Source: Microplitis mediator
Lineage: Eukaryota; Arthropoda; Insecta; Hymenoptera; Braconidae
Length of the DNA stretch: 64,000 bases
Direction: 5' to 3'
Assembly: GCF_029852145.1 (NCBI RefSeq)
Contig: NC_079973.1
Coordinates: forward strand, 3,100,001 to 3,164,000
In this document: piece by piece, positions 22,901 to 37,900 of the stretch
Layout of the letters: every line of letters begins with the position of its first letter
Numbering within the stretch: the stretch's first letter is position 1
Program-made: the position numbers and the translations under genes
The notes under the pieces: model-generated
Seen by the model: only the letters and a program-made list of their open reading frames with translations
The model's database searches: none
What the model was told of the DNA's origin: nothing

Positions 22901-25900
22901 TCAATAAATTTATTAATAGATTTTTTTCCGTAAACAACCGAGATTGTATAACAAATTCGATATTTGCGTATTTAATAGGGCTGTACATCTAAACCGGCTT
23001 AACCGGTTAAAAAAGTTAACCAGGTTAATTAGCTGGTTAGCTGGTCAGCTTAGCTAATTTAACCGGTTAACTTCATTAGCTTGGCCAAGCAGCCAAAGGC
23101 TTAACCGGTTAACTTAAATTAGCTAGGCTAATTAGCTGAGGGTTTAACCGGTTAAATGGTTAATTTTTTTTTTTCATCAATTCGCTACTTTATCTTAGAA
23201 AATGTATAGGAAATATCATATTTCTTTAATTTTAGACCGAAAAAGCTATATCAAAAAAGTTATACTATTAGTTAAAAAAAAATTCTCTACAATTTTTCGA
23301 ATTATTTAATTAAAAATAAATCGCGTTACTAATGCCAAATGGGCGTATCTCAAAATATACGCCCTTTTGGCTCTGTAGAACCAAAAAGGCGTATTAAAAA
23401 ATTTTTTTTTTCGGATAAACTTGGGAATGTTACAACAAAATTTATCCAGAAAAAAACGAAAGTAAAATTTTTTTTGACATACGTTTTTGTGGCTTTAGTA
23501 ACGCGATATATTTTTAATTGAATAATTCGAAAAATTAGAGTGATTTTTTTTGAACTAATAGTATAAATTTTTTGTTATAGCTTTTTCGGTCTAAAATTAA
23601 AGAAATATGATATTTCTAATACATTTTCTAAGATAAAGTAGCGAATAGATGAAAAAAAAAAATTAACCATTTAACCGGTTAAACCCTCAGCTAATTAGCC
23701 TAGCTAATTTAAGTTAACCGGTTAAGCCTTTGGCTGCTTAGCCAAGCTAATGAAGTTAACCGGTTAAATTAGCTAAGCTGACCAGCTAACCAGCTAATTA
23801 ACCTGGTTAACTTTTTTAACTGGTTAAGCCGGTTTAGATGTACAGCCCTAGTATTTAATAAAAAATAATATAAATTATTATTACAATAAATATGAAATAA
23901 TAAACGCAAATGAAGAAAATAAATAGATAAATAAAATTGACATATTTGTAGACTCAACAAATAGTGATAAATTTATGAGGTTGTATTCAAATAGTTACTC
24001 GTATTATTATTACTAGGTGCGTCAGAAATAAAATATCGCGATGACTAATTATTAATTAATGTAAGTACACATCTCTATTAAATAATTTAATGAAATGCAA
24101 GTCGTCATTGATTAAACAAGTGACTACATGTTCAAATATATTTACTCTAATACGACAATTGGTCGCATATGTTAGCGCGATAAATTATGTCTGACATATG
24201 TTTTGAATATCGAGTAATTTGAAATTTTTTTTATTTTCTGGAAACAATCATCCACATTCTTCTTTGGCTTTTGTGTGAGGTCGTCGACGCCTACAAGGCA
24301 AGTTCGCGATTGTGTGACCTCGTTCTCGCTCGCTATCCATATTTATGTTGACCATAAAAAGATTTTACTATTTTTAGTTTTTACTCGAGGAATTTTAAGT
24401 CTGATAGTTTTATTTAAAACATGGGATAGTTTTTTTACTACTGATTGATTATTGATTTTTTTTTTGTTTGATGATAGGGATGTTTTTTATTAATGATAAA
24501 TTATGACCATGGGTGAGCAGTGACCGTTGCCTTGGGTTATCACTGCCTTGACTTGTTCAAGTTTATGTTCGATACTTTCAATTGACAAATTATTTTTTAC
24601 TTTATAATTATGGGCTTCGATCCACTTATCGTTTGTGATAAAGAATTTTTAAAAGTTTTCTGTCGGTACTAAAAAAGAAATTAGTAAAATTTCAGTTTAA
24701 AGAAAAAGTGGAAAAATTTTTGGTTTTAAATTTTTATCCCAATTAATTACAATTTTTTTTTTATTAATTATCACAGATGTAAATTTTTACTAAAAAAAAC
24801 TAGTAGAGTTGGTGTTAATTTATTAAAAAATTTTTTAATGACTTGTAAAAATATACAAATTTTTTTTTTTGTCGGCAGAAATGTTTGACCAAAAAATGTT
24901 TGATACTCTTTATAATTTATTAAAGTCTACAGATAAATCGCCACGATTATAAAAAAATTTTTTTTGAATTTCAATTTAATGACTTGTAAAATTATTTTGT
25001 TTTTAATTTTTACCCCAATTAATTACAATTTTTTTTTATTAATGATCACAGCAGATCTAAATTTAAAAAAAAAAAAAATAGTAGAATTGAAGTGTTAATT
25101 TATTCAAAATTTTTTAATGACGTAAAAATAAAAAGAAAAAAAAATTTTTTTTTGATTGCCGGCAGAAATGCTGATCAAAATTTTTTTTTGATACTTTTGT
25201 ATATTTGTTGATATCTATAGATAAGTATTCACGATTATATAAAAAAAAATTCCAAGAATGTTTTTTTTTTTGCCAAAAACAAAAATGTCACGTAGCTGCA
25301 TATTTATCTATTACTAAAAAAAAAAAAAATATTTAAAAAAAAATCAATAATATTTTTAATGTAAAAAATTAAAAACGTGAATTATTATTTACGGAAAGTA
25401 ATAATTAATACCGATAAGTTTGAATGATTGATGTGTTTTAAACGCAGCTGTCCAAATTCATTAGTTAAACTACACTGTATATTTTGAGTGTTGATATATA
25501 TTGTATAAATATAAGTTTATATTAGCATAATCGTTTTACTGTAAGACCAAGAAATAATATTATCGACATTTAATGCACTATATAGAAAACAGCTCACGTG
25601 TTCCTGGACACACAGTCTTATCATTTGAATTACAAATTTCTCGGGACAGTACTCTGATGTTAATTAACGAGATAAATGAGACTCGTTACCAGAGAATAAT
25701 AAGCGATAAGTAACTATATGACGCGATTATTCCTTTTGTTTTTTTTTACAGGCTTTCAATGCCGTCTTTTAAAAAAAACAATGTTCATTTCAAAATTATT
25801 AATATTTATTCGGTTTTTAAATTCTTTAGTGACCCACATTTTTTAATTGTCAGCAGGTTCATTGAAATCTTTTTTTATTACTGTTGTTATATCGTTTTAA

Positions 25901-28900
25901 TGTTGATAATTATATATAAATAACCTTTGATCTTTCCGATAATCAAAAAATCTAAATGATAATATTTATATTTATATTTATTGATAACAAATTAAAAAAA
26001 AATAATTTTCTAAGAATTATTTTTGACCTTCTTATCATTTGGTTATTTAATAATTATGATATAAATATAAACTCTTACCGAAAGCATGCGAGATGAATGT
26101 TGGAATACGTAATTAAGGGTTGAAAATGTATCAGCAGTCATTTTAATTATTAATTAATTAGGCAATTAAATGATAAAATGGAAAATAACACAAACTGTGA
26201 GTGAAAAAATGAATGTAATACTCAGTAAAAATTATAAAAGTATAAAAGTATAAAAAGGGTTCTGTACTGTATGAAATCTCAGTGAGAACTGAACCGTACG
26301 TGACTTTATCCCGCGTTATTATTTGAATTTCAGGGTTGCAAATAAGAGCAATAAGATTTCTTTGACGCAGCCTCCAACTCTTTTTCCCCACTATTTATTT
26401 TTTTAAAACTACTACTGCTACATATCTATATATATACATACATATATTTATAAATAAATATATAAATATGTGTACTGCACTCCCTTGATATCCGGAGTAC
26501 CTCGAAAACGGAGGTTGACCTCGGATACGAGACGGCGCCACGGATGCTATTGAACTTCCGTATTGCTTTTATTGTTAGATCATTTTTTAAAGCTCAGTAA
26601 TGATCGATGATAAATGATCAATGATCTTATTATATATCGGGTTTATTTTCCACCGCAAATTTAATTTATTTTAAGTGGACTTGAACTTTATCTGAGCTTT
26701 TCATTTTTTATTTAATTAAAATATATATATATATGTATTTTTTTTTTAAATGAAAACAACAGGCGTTAATTTTATTTCGTCATAATATTTACTGATGCAA
26801 TCGGTCATTGAGCACATTGGCATTTAACGTCTTTTTTTTTTTTTTATTATGATTATTATTTTTTTTTCTGAGAGAACATCAAACATTTGTATAAAAATGA
26901 GATAATCTACTGATTTTATTGTCAATAATCAATTATTTTATGCGCAGTAATCAGTTACAAAATTTGATAAGTAAATTATATATTTTTTTTTAACTTTAAT
27001 TTAATTTAATAAAATATTTTACGTGACAAATTTAGTTGTCAAAAAAATTATGATACTGAAGTTAGGATACAATTTAAAATTTTTGAATTTTTTTTCAACT
27101 GATTAGAGACAAAAAAAAAAATCTAAAAATATGCACTTGTAGGAAATGAAAAAAACTACAGGTGGAATTTTTTGAAATATTTTTATTTTTATAATTTATC
27201 ATTTTTAAATAAATTCAAAAACTATTAGACGATACACCAGAAGAAAAAAAATATTTGAAAAAATTGCACCTGTAGTTTTTTAAATTTTCTACATGTGCAT
27301 ATTTTTAGTTTTTTTTTTCTTCAAATTTAATTGTTAAAAAAAAAATCCAAAAATTTTGAATTGTCTGCTAACTTCAGGATCATTAAAAAATTAATGTAAT
27401 TTATTAATTTAATAGATTAAATAATTATTAATTATATTTTGTAATGGAAAAATTACTCCGAATTATTTGTTATCGACATTAAGCGGAAAATTTTAAGCGA
27501 AATTGTATAAGAATTATTTTTAAAAAGTATAATTTTTTGGCGGGGATTACTCGCGATTTGAATTTTAACGTCAGTCTAAAATTATTTGTTTTTGTAAAAA
27601 AAAAAAGTGGTCAAGTTTCTTAAATGTCATGCAATAAAAATTAATTTTCTTGTTTTGTTGTTATGATTATTTTTTTTTTTGCTAAATGTTTATTGAAACT
27701 GACGCATAATTAAAAAATGTTAATGGCAAAATTGTTATTGCTTATAAATTCCGTCTCGAATATAAATAGCCGGTTTTAAAATCGCTAGTTGTTTCAGTGA
27801 TAGCGATCAAAATATGGCTATGAGCCGATCGAGACGAGAAAAAAATACTCCCACACAGTAACTATTTAGTTATTTATTCTGATGATACTTTTTATCTCCA
27901 TCAAAAACAATTAGCCAAGAAAATTTTATTATTTTAAAAAACGTATTTTTATTTTTCTTCACCTAAAATAAACAAATCTTATCTTACAGATATTGTTTAT
28001 CATTTTACACACTTTTTACTCAATAATCAAAACTTCTAGAAAATTATACACCTGCGGCAATTAATGAATTTCGTTTTTTCAAATAAATTAAATCGTTTTT
28101 TACCTTAGACCTTTGCTTAAGATACTTCGATATCTTATTTATCGGATTCGGTAATTTGACTTTTGGCATTTTTGCCAAAGTTCTCGAAAATTTACTACGC
28201 TCCGTTTCCTCTTCTCTTGTCATTTCGGAAAAAAATTTCTTTCTAAAAACGTTACGCGCAATAACTATTTACGTAAAACTGCCGGTCAATGAGTTTTATT
28301 TAACCGAAAATAAATACAGACGTCACTGAAGTGAAAGTTTATTATTTTAAATAATTCTTCACTAATGTAAATGTCAAACATAAAAATAATCTTTCGCAAT
28401 AAAATCAAAGACCGATGAAAAAAAAATTTTTGAAACTCCGCCTGTGTATTTTAAATTACACAAGTGTAAATAATTGATTATCTTTGTTAAATATTTATTA
28501 TTAATAATTAATTATCGACGAGCTTCACTTCTTCAAGACTAAAGTCGTACTGAGTTTTAAATTTAAACACAGTGTTTTTATATTACTCAGTCCGGCTAGT
28601 GGATTAGCTTCAATTTATCGTCGACTACGCAGCGTTTATCGCGCAGCACATGCTTTATTTTCATCATGATCTTCATAGATCTCTTTCTTAATTCAAATTT
28701 TCATTTAAATTTTATTTTTTTAAAAACTTTCACTATTACTATTATTTTTATTATTTAAAAAAACCCGCGAAAATTTGAATTTTCCGCCATATTAAGTTTG
28801 AAAATATTAATAACAACAGACAAAGACTTTCTAATAATCGATTATTCTCTAAAATATACACATGTATTGTGATAGATTAATATAAAAGTCTATTAATTTA

Positions 28901-31900
28901 AATGCGGAGGTCATAATGCCGCGGGATATTAAATAAAAAACCGCGAATGCAAATTATAAACAAAACGAAAAAAAAACTTGGCATTCATAAGTATCTAAAG
29001 AATTGTCAACAACAAAACTAAATTTTTTTTTATCCCTATTTATAAATATTATTTTTATTTGAAAATATTTGTGGGCTGACATAAAAATTAATAAAAAAAA
29101 TAACGTTTACTAAAATATCTCGAAAAATTTCCGAGCGTGAGATTAAGGACTTAAAATAAAGCCGAGGAAAATAAAACGTCATGCATTTAAATTTGGATGT
29201 AAAGAAGAAAAAGTTTCCACTGAGTACTCGATTTAGTTGGATTTGTCTTAAAATATATTTACGCATGCTATTTAATATTTAATTGAAATGTGCGCTTGTG
29301 AAGGAAACACAAATAATAAATTTAAATTAAACAGAAAAATGGTTTTTTTTATATGAAAATTGAGACGATGTTTATTGAAGCTGATCAGAGCGTGTAATTT
29401 ACATGTTTATGAGACAAGTGACGTCTTTGAGTGCACGTACTCATGCTTTCAAGTATGATCAAAGTGTCATGGTATTGATTGGTGTACTTGTGTGCGGTAT
29501 TAGTATTAGTATTAGTATTAGTATATTAGTTATTGTAATGGTAGTGGTTATAATCAACAGAGTTGATATTAAGTTTACGTAGAGTACCAGTACCAGTACA
29601 CCGAGGTTGTGCTGGTATTACACAATATAAATGCATTAACGGTAATACTGAAATGTTAATACTACTATCGTAATATTGCTGCTGCGTATATTGATATGAA
29701 TTTGTTACAATTCATTTATCTATTTAATAGCTATATAAAAATTATGCTTAAGGGCATTCTGAGACAGTGTCTCCCACTATTTTAAAATGTTAAATGACTT
29801 TCAACTGTAATGACCGTATGCAAATTTTATTAATTAATTAAAAAGAAAGTAACTAACGCATTAGGGGGTAACGGTAAAAGATTTTCAATTAAATTTAATT
29901 CACGGGCACTGGAAACCTAAAATAGAGTCTTTAGCGTTTTTTGAAACCTTAGTAGAAGGCTAGAAATTTCGTATTTTCAAAAATTCTAATTCGTCTCCAA
30001 GAAAAATTGTTTTAAAATTATCATTTACTTTACGAGTACAACAAAGATAGTCCCGTTTATTTTTCTGAGTGTGAGAAAGAGGTCCGGTAGCGTATTCCCT
30101 TAACTGAAAGACTACAACTCAGTTACAATTTCGCCGAGAAATAGATTTGAATAAAAATTACCTGCGATTGTTGTCAATTAGGAATTAAACATTTGGTAAA
30201 AAAACTTAAGTAAAATCTTCAAGTCAATATAATTTGAAATGTCAATTTGTAGGGTAAAATTTATTTACTAAATTTCGTTTAACTCCTAATTAACAACTGT
30301 AAGTAATTTTTTAAAAATCTATTCCTAGACGAAATTAATGCTTTGATTTTTTAAAATAATTAATTAGTTAAATTTTAATACGGCCATGACAGTTGAAAAT
30401 CATTGAATATTTTTAAAAAGTGGGGGAGGGCACTGTCTAAGAATGTCACAACAAAATTTGCTAAATAAATTTTATCCCACAAAATTTTGAATTTTGAATT
30501 TTAATTTGACATGAAGAATTTACTGAAATTTGTTTTCCAAATTTTGTTTTACTCCTAATTGATAACAACTGCAATTTTTTTTTAATCCATCTCGGCGAAA
30601 TTGTAACTGAGTTGTCCTTCTTTTAATTAGTACTGTAACTTTTTTTAATTAATTAATAAAATTTTAAAACCGTTGACAGTTCAAGGTCATTGGATATTTT
30701 TAAAAAGTGCGGGAGGTATTGTCTAAAAATGTCCTTAGTGACAGTAACACATCTATATATACACTGTTCAAAATTTTTTCAATTTTCAAGAACAATTTCT
30801 ATGGAAAATCAGTAAAATTTATCAACTTTGCCTAAATATCAATTTTTTCATCCATAAAAAAATCATAGCATAATTTTTAATGAAGATAAAATTTGACTAT
30901 TAATAAAAATTTTGAATTTGACTTTAAAAAATTCAAAAATAGTACTGAATTTTTATTTTTTTAATCTTCATTCATTTTTCATAGTCGTGAGTTTACTTAA
31001 GGTTTTAAAAATAAGTATAGAAAAAACATTTAAAAAGAATTTTATGTTTATGACATTTATGACTTTGAAATTTCAAATAAAATATATAAATAAATTAATT
31101 TATAGTCACATTTACATTTAATATCTCTGATTTTAATTTGCTAATAACTTTAAGTAATTTGCTTTTAATTGAAAGGAAAATTTTAAACATTGTATGTTAT
31201 TATATATTTATCGCATTTTAAATCACGATTCAATTACTACCCAGTAGGATTAATCGAGTAGCGAACTATAAATACTTTTTTATAAGTAATAATTAAAAAT
31301 CAGTACTTGGGATGAATATAAACGAAATGTGTCTGTGTTAAAGATAAAAATATCAGATAGACAAGAGAAAAAAACAATAAATATTGGCGCGGTGCCAAAT
31401 TGTGTGTGCTACATAAAATGAGTTGTCCATTCTCTGGCCTTGTGAATTTATTTATTAATGGATGAATATTTTGTTGTGCAGAAAATACCCGCGTGATAAA
31501 TAATAAAAATATTTATAAGTAACATGAGCATGTAATGTTTTAAGATAAATAAATTATCAGTTTATTGGCCTAAATGACAGCTTCCGCGGTGGGAAGTCGA
31601 GGGTCGCTATTAGTTTTATCGATTTTACGATATTTATTTAGTCGCAAATTTATATCAATAAAAATTAAGTGGTTAATTTCAATGAGTAATTTTTTTATTA
31701 AATTAACTCGGAAATAAAGACGGAATTTTATTATCCTGGAACCGGTCCAAAAATAAATTACGTGGGGAGCAAGTTCTCTATCAGCCGATAACTTTTTATT
31801 TAAAAGTTTGCGTCACATCCACCAGCTGCGGTTGTGATAGTTTTTTTCCTTTAAGTTTTAGCTACAGATTAAGAGGGAGAAAGAATGCAAGTGCAAGTGC

Positions 31901-34900
31901 AAGTGCAAGCGGAAGTGAGGTAGCAGATGATGCAGACAATAAATAGAAGTAGATGATTTCAGTAGTAAGTTTTGTGGTGAGAATCTTGGAACAGATTGTA
32001 TTGACACAACTGCCAGCGAATAAAACGAGAACGGAGACAAGTAAAGGTATCCCGCGATTCACGATTTCAATATAAACGCAGCTGTATAGATTCCCCAGCT
32101 CTGCTAGTGGTTTATTTCGAACCACTTGCTATTAAATTGTCTATTTAATTCTCAATTTACTGAGACCTATAAGCCTGATAAACTTGAATTGCTCGTAATT
32201 GCCCGATTAATGTCAACGCCAGGTATTTTATTGTTGAATGTTTTGTTGCTGTTGTTGTTGTAATTGTTTTGTGTATAATTTAAAAAAATATGAGAACACA
32301 ATAGAGCTGAATTTAATGGAATAAGATAAGACTAGGAGACAACAACAAGTGCACCCTGGGGCTCAGTGTCTGACAGTGTCACATTAATCTCAAGGCCGTT
32401 CGACATTAAGAGAGTACGGGGTACCTCTGGATCCTGGGGCTGTTCTTCCGCCGAGGTGCTTGAAGTCTTCAGTATACTGTAGAGCTTTACGTACGGAGCC
32501 TTGATCAGCTGAATACGTCATTACCAATTACACATCATCGTAATACTCAATTTAGATTTTTTAAATTATTTAAAAATTAATAGTCATATTTATTTGAATT
32601 ACTAATTGCTTTGTATATCATGAGATATTTTATCAGCAGATAGTGTGGGCACGGAGCCAAAAAAATGTTTTTTAAAACTCACCTCCCATGACTCACGAGT
32701 CAACTCGGTTATCTCATCACCGTCACGTGTCGCTTTATTTTCTTCAGCTGATTCACCGGGTTCGCCTTCCTGCGGCGACACTTCTGGCGACAGATCGGTG
32801 TCTGTTTCGAACAGAATGTACCCACGTTCGATCCAATAGTTTTCGTCCAATTCTCCATACAAACTCGGCACCCATACGTGGATAAATCTGTACAAGTCAT
32901 CCACTCTGTAAAGAAAAATAATTTAATTTTTATATTTAAATTACACTGATATAAGATTATGGTTCTGATAAATCTATTTATAGCTGATACCTGCGATTAA
33001 AAAACGGTAATGCACGATTTCCCAAGTCTACTAGATAAGGTAAATAAAATAAATCAAAAACTCTAGTAATTACAGTTGTTATTCTGTCCATATTTAATAT
33101 AAATTTATTTTAAGTGTCACGTAGATAATTAAATAGTAAGTTAAAAATAATATGTATATATTTCCACGTATATTTAGATAGTGATATAAAAGATATAGAT
33201 TTTAAAAATTAGATTTCGTAGAAATTACTCCGGAATAAAATATTTATCTGGTCAAAGTATCAAATCGACGCAATAAGTCACTAGATTACGTAGGAGTAGA
33301 CTCTATACTAAGACTATATTTACATTTTTTATATATATGTTTTTGTTGTAACTGTAGAAAAATCACGTGGTCAGAGACCATGTGCTCGGACATGTGATAA
33401 AGCGCGTAATTTATTTAAACGACAATCTAACTGTTTATATTATTTCAGGAATGGAAAATAAATATTATTTACTGAAGACTGAATGATTATTTGATAAATA
33501 AATCGTTATTTGTATTTTTTATTATTTCATTCACGATAGCCTTTAAATATTGATAAGTTTTAATTAATCAGATGGTACTGAATAAAAAAAAAAAAATAAA
33601 TAAAATTTTTAATTATGCGTAAATTAACTCCTTATTATTTTTTGTGTCGTATTAAAATTAATATAAATATTTGCTGTTAAATATATATGAGTTTTATAAA
33701 TATTAAGACGATGTGATGTAACTTGGATGATCCACAATTTTTTTTATCTCGAGTAGGTGGTATTTTATTTTTTAAAAATAATTACCGAGTGAATTCACAT
33801 TTTTTTATCTCTTATCATTTGGCTGCGTATTTTTTATCTCTATTATCTGTAATTATTAAAGTAGTTAAAAATTAAATTGTCTCAAGTGCTCCATAAAAAG
33901 CTTCTTTTTAGTGAAAAAATACGTCGGGAATTTTGTTTTTTCTTTTTAAGTAAAAAGAACACGTGCTACAAGACGATCAAAATTCATTTTTCGATACAAT
34001 CGCGGTTTTTTTTAAATATCTCATGAAATATGCAGATTAAAGAAAAAAATCATAGGAACAATCTTGTAGGAAATTGAATTCTTGACAAAAAAGGTCGTAT
34101 TCATTTTTTTTATAAAATGTGTATTTATGAAGATATTTTTAAAAAAAACTTTTTTAGATCTGATGAATTGAGCGTTTTAAGGATTACAAATTTTGAAAAT
34201 AACATTTTTCTAAGTATATAGAAACTACAACAAGCATTAATGATTGATATGTTACGAGTTACGAAGTTGTCTATATTTAAGAAAAAACGATATTTTATTT
34301 TTGACATTCGTTATCCTTAAAATGCTCAATTGATAAGATCTAAAAAAGTTTTTTTAAAATATCTTCATAAATACACATTTTATAAAAAAAATGAACATGA
34401 CCTTTTTTGTCAAGAATTTAATTTCCTACAAAATTGTTCCTATGATTTTTTCCTTTAATCTGCATATTTCATGAGATATTTAAAAAAAAACGCGATTGTT
34501 TCGGAAAATAAACTTTGATCGTCCTGCGGCACGTGTTCTTTTTACTTAAAAAGAAAAAACCCAATTCCCCACGCATTTTTTCACTACAAAGAAGCTTTTG
34601 ATGGGTTGCCTGAGAAAATTTAATTTTTAACGACCACCCTAATAATTATTGTAAAAAAAAAATTTTAAATAGACCGCGGGTTAAAAGTAAACAAAAAAAA
34701 TATTTTACTGATAATTGAAATTAAATCTCGAGTACAATGATCTGTTGCATAATAAATTACGTTTTTATTGTACTATATGACCTCGTAATACTAAAAAATA
34801 TGATGCGATTCAATAAGAATAACTGGATCCTTTCTCTCTGGTTGTTATTTCCCGGATATGAAATAGGGAAATATGATACAAGTATTTTTCATTCTTTTTG

Positions 34901-37900
34901 TATGAATGAACATCGACATATATATTAAGTAAATGGATTGATGTCAATATAATATAAATATAAAGTATGGAATGAGAATAAAAATGAAGATAAAAAAATA
35001 TAATAACTTTACCTGTTGCGTGGGACACTAAACCAGTACTCGGGTCTGAGTTTTTTCTTTCCGTAGCTCATTATAGGGGTGGATCGAGGTATTTTCTTGT
35101 CCTTCGGTCTGCCAGTTCGTAATCTCAGGTACAGTGGTGGATCCTCGCAGCTTCGTGCTGGTCTTGGGATCAATTCTGCCGTGAAAAATGATTTATTAGT
35201 TCCAGTAAAGTATATACTACAATTATATCAATTGTTCATTAATTATTTTATTATTTATTATTAATTAAGTAGGTTGAGATTGAAATTCAAATTAAAGTTT
35301 ATATTCACACCATTCAAAGTCCTCACAGAGAAAGCTTTAGTACTTTTAAATATTAAACACTTGACGCATGCTTAGGATTTTTAGTGACAACTGTAAGGTA
35401 AGATTTATATATAAGTTTTTTTTTTTTTTTACCAGTAAATTGTAAGACAGTATAATATAAATTTATGGTAGAGAAGCTGTGAAATTATTTGCAGGAACAA
35501 CGGCGACAGAAATAAAATAACTTGGAAGCTTTACTCATTAAGGGCATTCTCTGACAGTCTCTCCCCTTCACTTTTAAAAATATGCAATGACTTTTAACTG
35601 TCATAACTGTATTAAAATTTTATTAATTAATTAAATAAAATTAAAACCTGTAAGTCAGTTGTAAACACACTTGACAGACAGACATTGTTGAATTTTATTT
35701 TATCATTCATTTATTAATTTGAATGGTATTTGAGAGAAATCTACACTGTTAAAAATAATTTGAAAATTACAATACAAAAGGAATTGAATTTTCATAACTA
35801 GATATTTGAATTGTATTTTCAATGAAAAAAGCTTTAAATTTAATATACGTAATTTAATAATCGAGCTGGTATTCAAAATTAAGAAAAAAAATATGAATTT
35901 TAATAAACGTACTTAAAATTTATACTTGATATTTAAATTTTAAAAGCAAATATTGAAAATTCTAAAACATATGTTGAATTTTAACAATTCTATTTGAAAT
36001 TTCATAATACTTATTTGAAAATTAAAAAAAAAAGTATTTGAATATCCAAAGTGTTAATTTGAAAATTCAAAAACGTGTATTTTAAATTCTATATGAAATT
36101 AGTAATGAAATTTCAAGCACAAATGTATGTGTTTATTGCGTTATATACAATCTTTGAAAATTCAAACAATTTTTTTTTACAGAGTAGATTTGAAAAAAAA
36201 TTACTTACAGTTGTCATCAATTAGGAGTCAAACAAAATTTGTTAAATAAATTTTAGGCTACAAAATTTAAAAATTTGAATTATAAAATTGATATCAAAAT
36301 TTTACTGAAATTTATTTAACAATTTTCGTTTAGCTCCCAATTGATGTCAATTGTAAGTAATTTTTTAAAAATCTACACTTTACAAAATTGGGAATGATTA
36401 CAGATTTTATTTCGATTCAAATTCACTCCGTCGGAGTTTCGGAGTTTAAAAAAAATCAGTCTGCAAAAGGAGTAAATAAGGAGTGATTTCGGAGTGATCT
36501 GGATTTTATTTCAATCTGTATTCACTCCGATTCAGAGTTTTGATGTTGAAATAAACTCCCCTTAGAGTAAATTTCACTCCGAGGGAATTAAATAAATAAA
36601 CATCTGCTCCGTATTTACTCCGCTAATTTTGTAAATCTATTTCTCAGAAATCGCAACTACGTTGCACTTTTTTCAATTCATACTTCAATTTTTCTTTAAT
36701 TAATTGATAAAATGTCATCCGCTTGACAGTTAAGTCATTGAAAATTTTTAAAAAGTGAGGGCACTGAGAATGACCTTAAGCTTCTGACAGATTTTTTTTT
36801 TACTTTTCAAAGGGAAGCACAAAAGCAGTGATAATGATATGAGCAAGAGTGCACGGAAATTTTTTCTTTTCATAATTATTATTATCAAATTTTATAATAA
36901 TAGGAGAGAGAGAGAGAGAGAGTAGAAGAAGAAGAAGTAAAATAATTAGAAGAAGAAGAAAGCAAGCTAATACAGTATGAACCTACCGAGACCTTCAAGT
37001 TCGGGATAATTAGGTGCTTGGACTAGAGGATAAAAAGAAATAGATGAATATTAAACTGTATTAGTATGACTGTTATTTAAAAAACGTATTGTTTAAATGA
37101 TATATATTTAAATAACGACGAAGTCTGTGCAGCCACTGCGACAGTATTTTATCTAATGATGATCGAAATCCACCTGCGGCTCTAAAATACTAATTATCAC
37201 TATAATAATTAATTATAATTGATAAGTTAACTCGTCCCGAGATGATGCGATGCGTCAAATGTATTTATATTTACTAATAATAATAAATAATTAATTAGAT
37301 GGTTAAAGTTTGCGAGTTTTGATTTTAAATTTTCAGTACTGCCGCAATAGCTTTGCTGCCTGAACTTGAATTATAAAATATCGGTATTAAGTTTTGAATA
37401 TAATTATTATTTTTTTTTTTAAATGCTTACTGTCAAAGCTAACAAATAGTTCAGGCATATCGTCGACGGAAACCATGCTACGATAATCCAATCGCGGTGG
37501 TGCTGTTGAAGTTTTATTTCCCCGGGTGCTGTCGACGCTGCTGCTGCCTGACGAGGTCAAAGGCTGCTGTCGAATGAACGTACCCACCGAGGAACGCCTG
37601 CAAGGTAATTACAATAGTTTAGTCTTTAGTTTACATTGCTTAACTAATGAGTGTATACATATAGAGAAAGACAGAAAGAGAGAGAGAGAGAGAGAGAAGA
37701 GAAGAGTTGCAGTTGCAGTTTAATTAAATAACAACGATAAGAACAATAACATTTATAGCAGGAAATTAACATTCAATAGATGCATGAGCCATTAAATTAT
37801 AATTTTTTAATGATAATTAATAATAAATAATAATAATTGTTATTATTATTAAGGGGGAAAGGGGTCTGAGATACAAAAAAAAAGAGGATACTTTTGTGAT

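Noticed and set aside
26158..26391. 77-codon - strand frame near a GC-richer patch
   Set aside because: It starts at a non-ATG codon, has no domain, and its phase could not be linked to the mtd exons.
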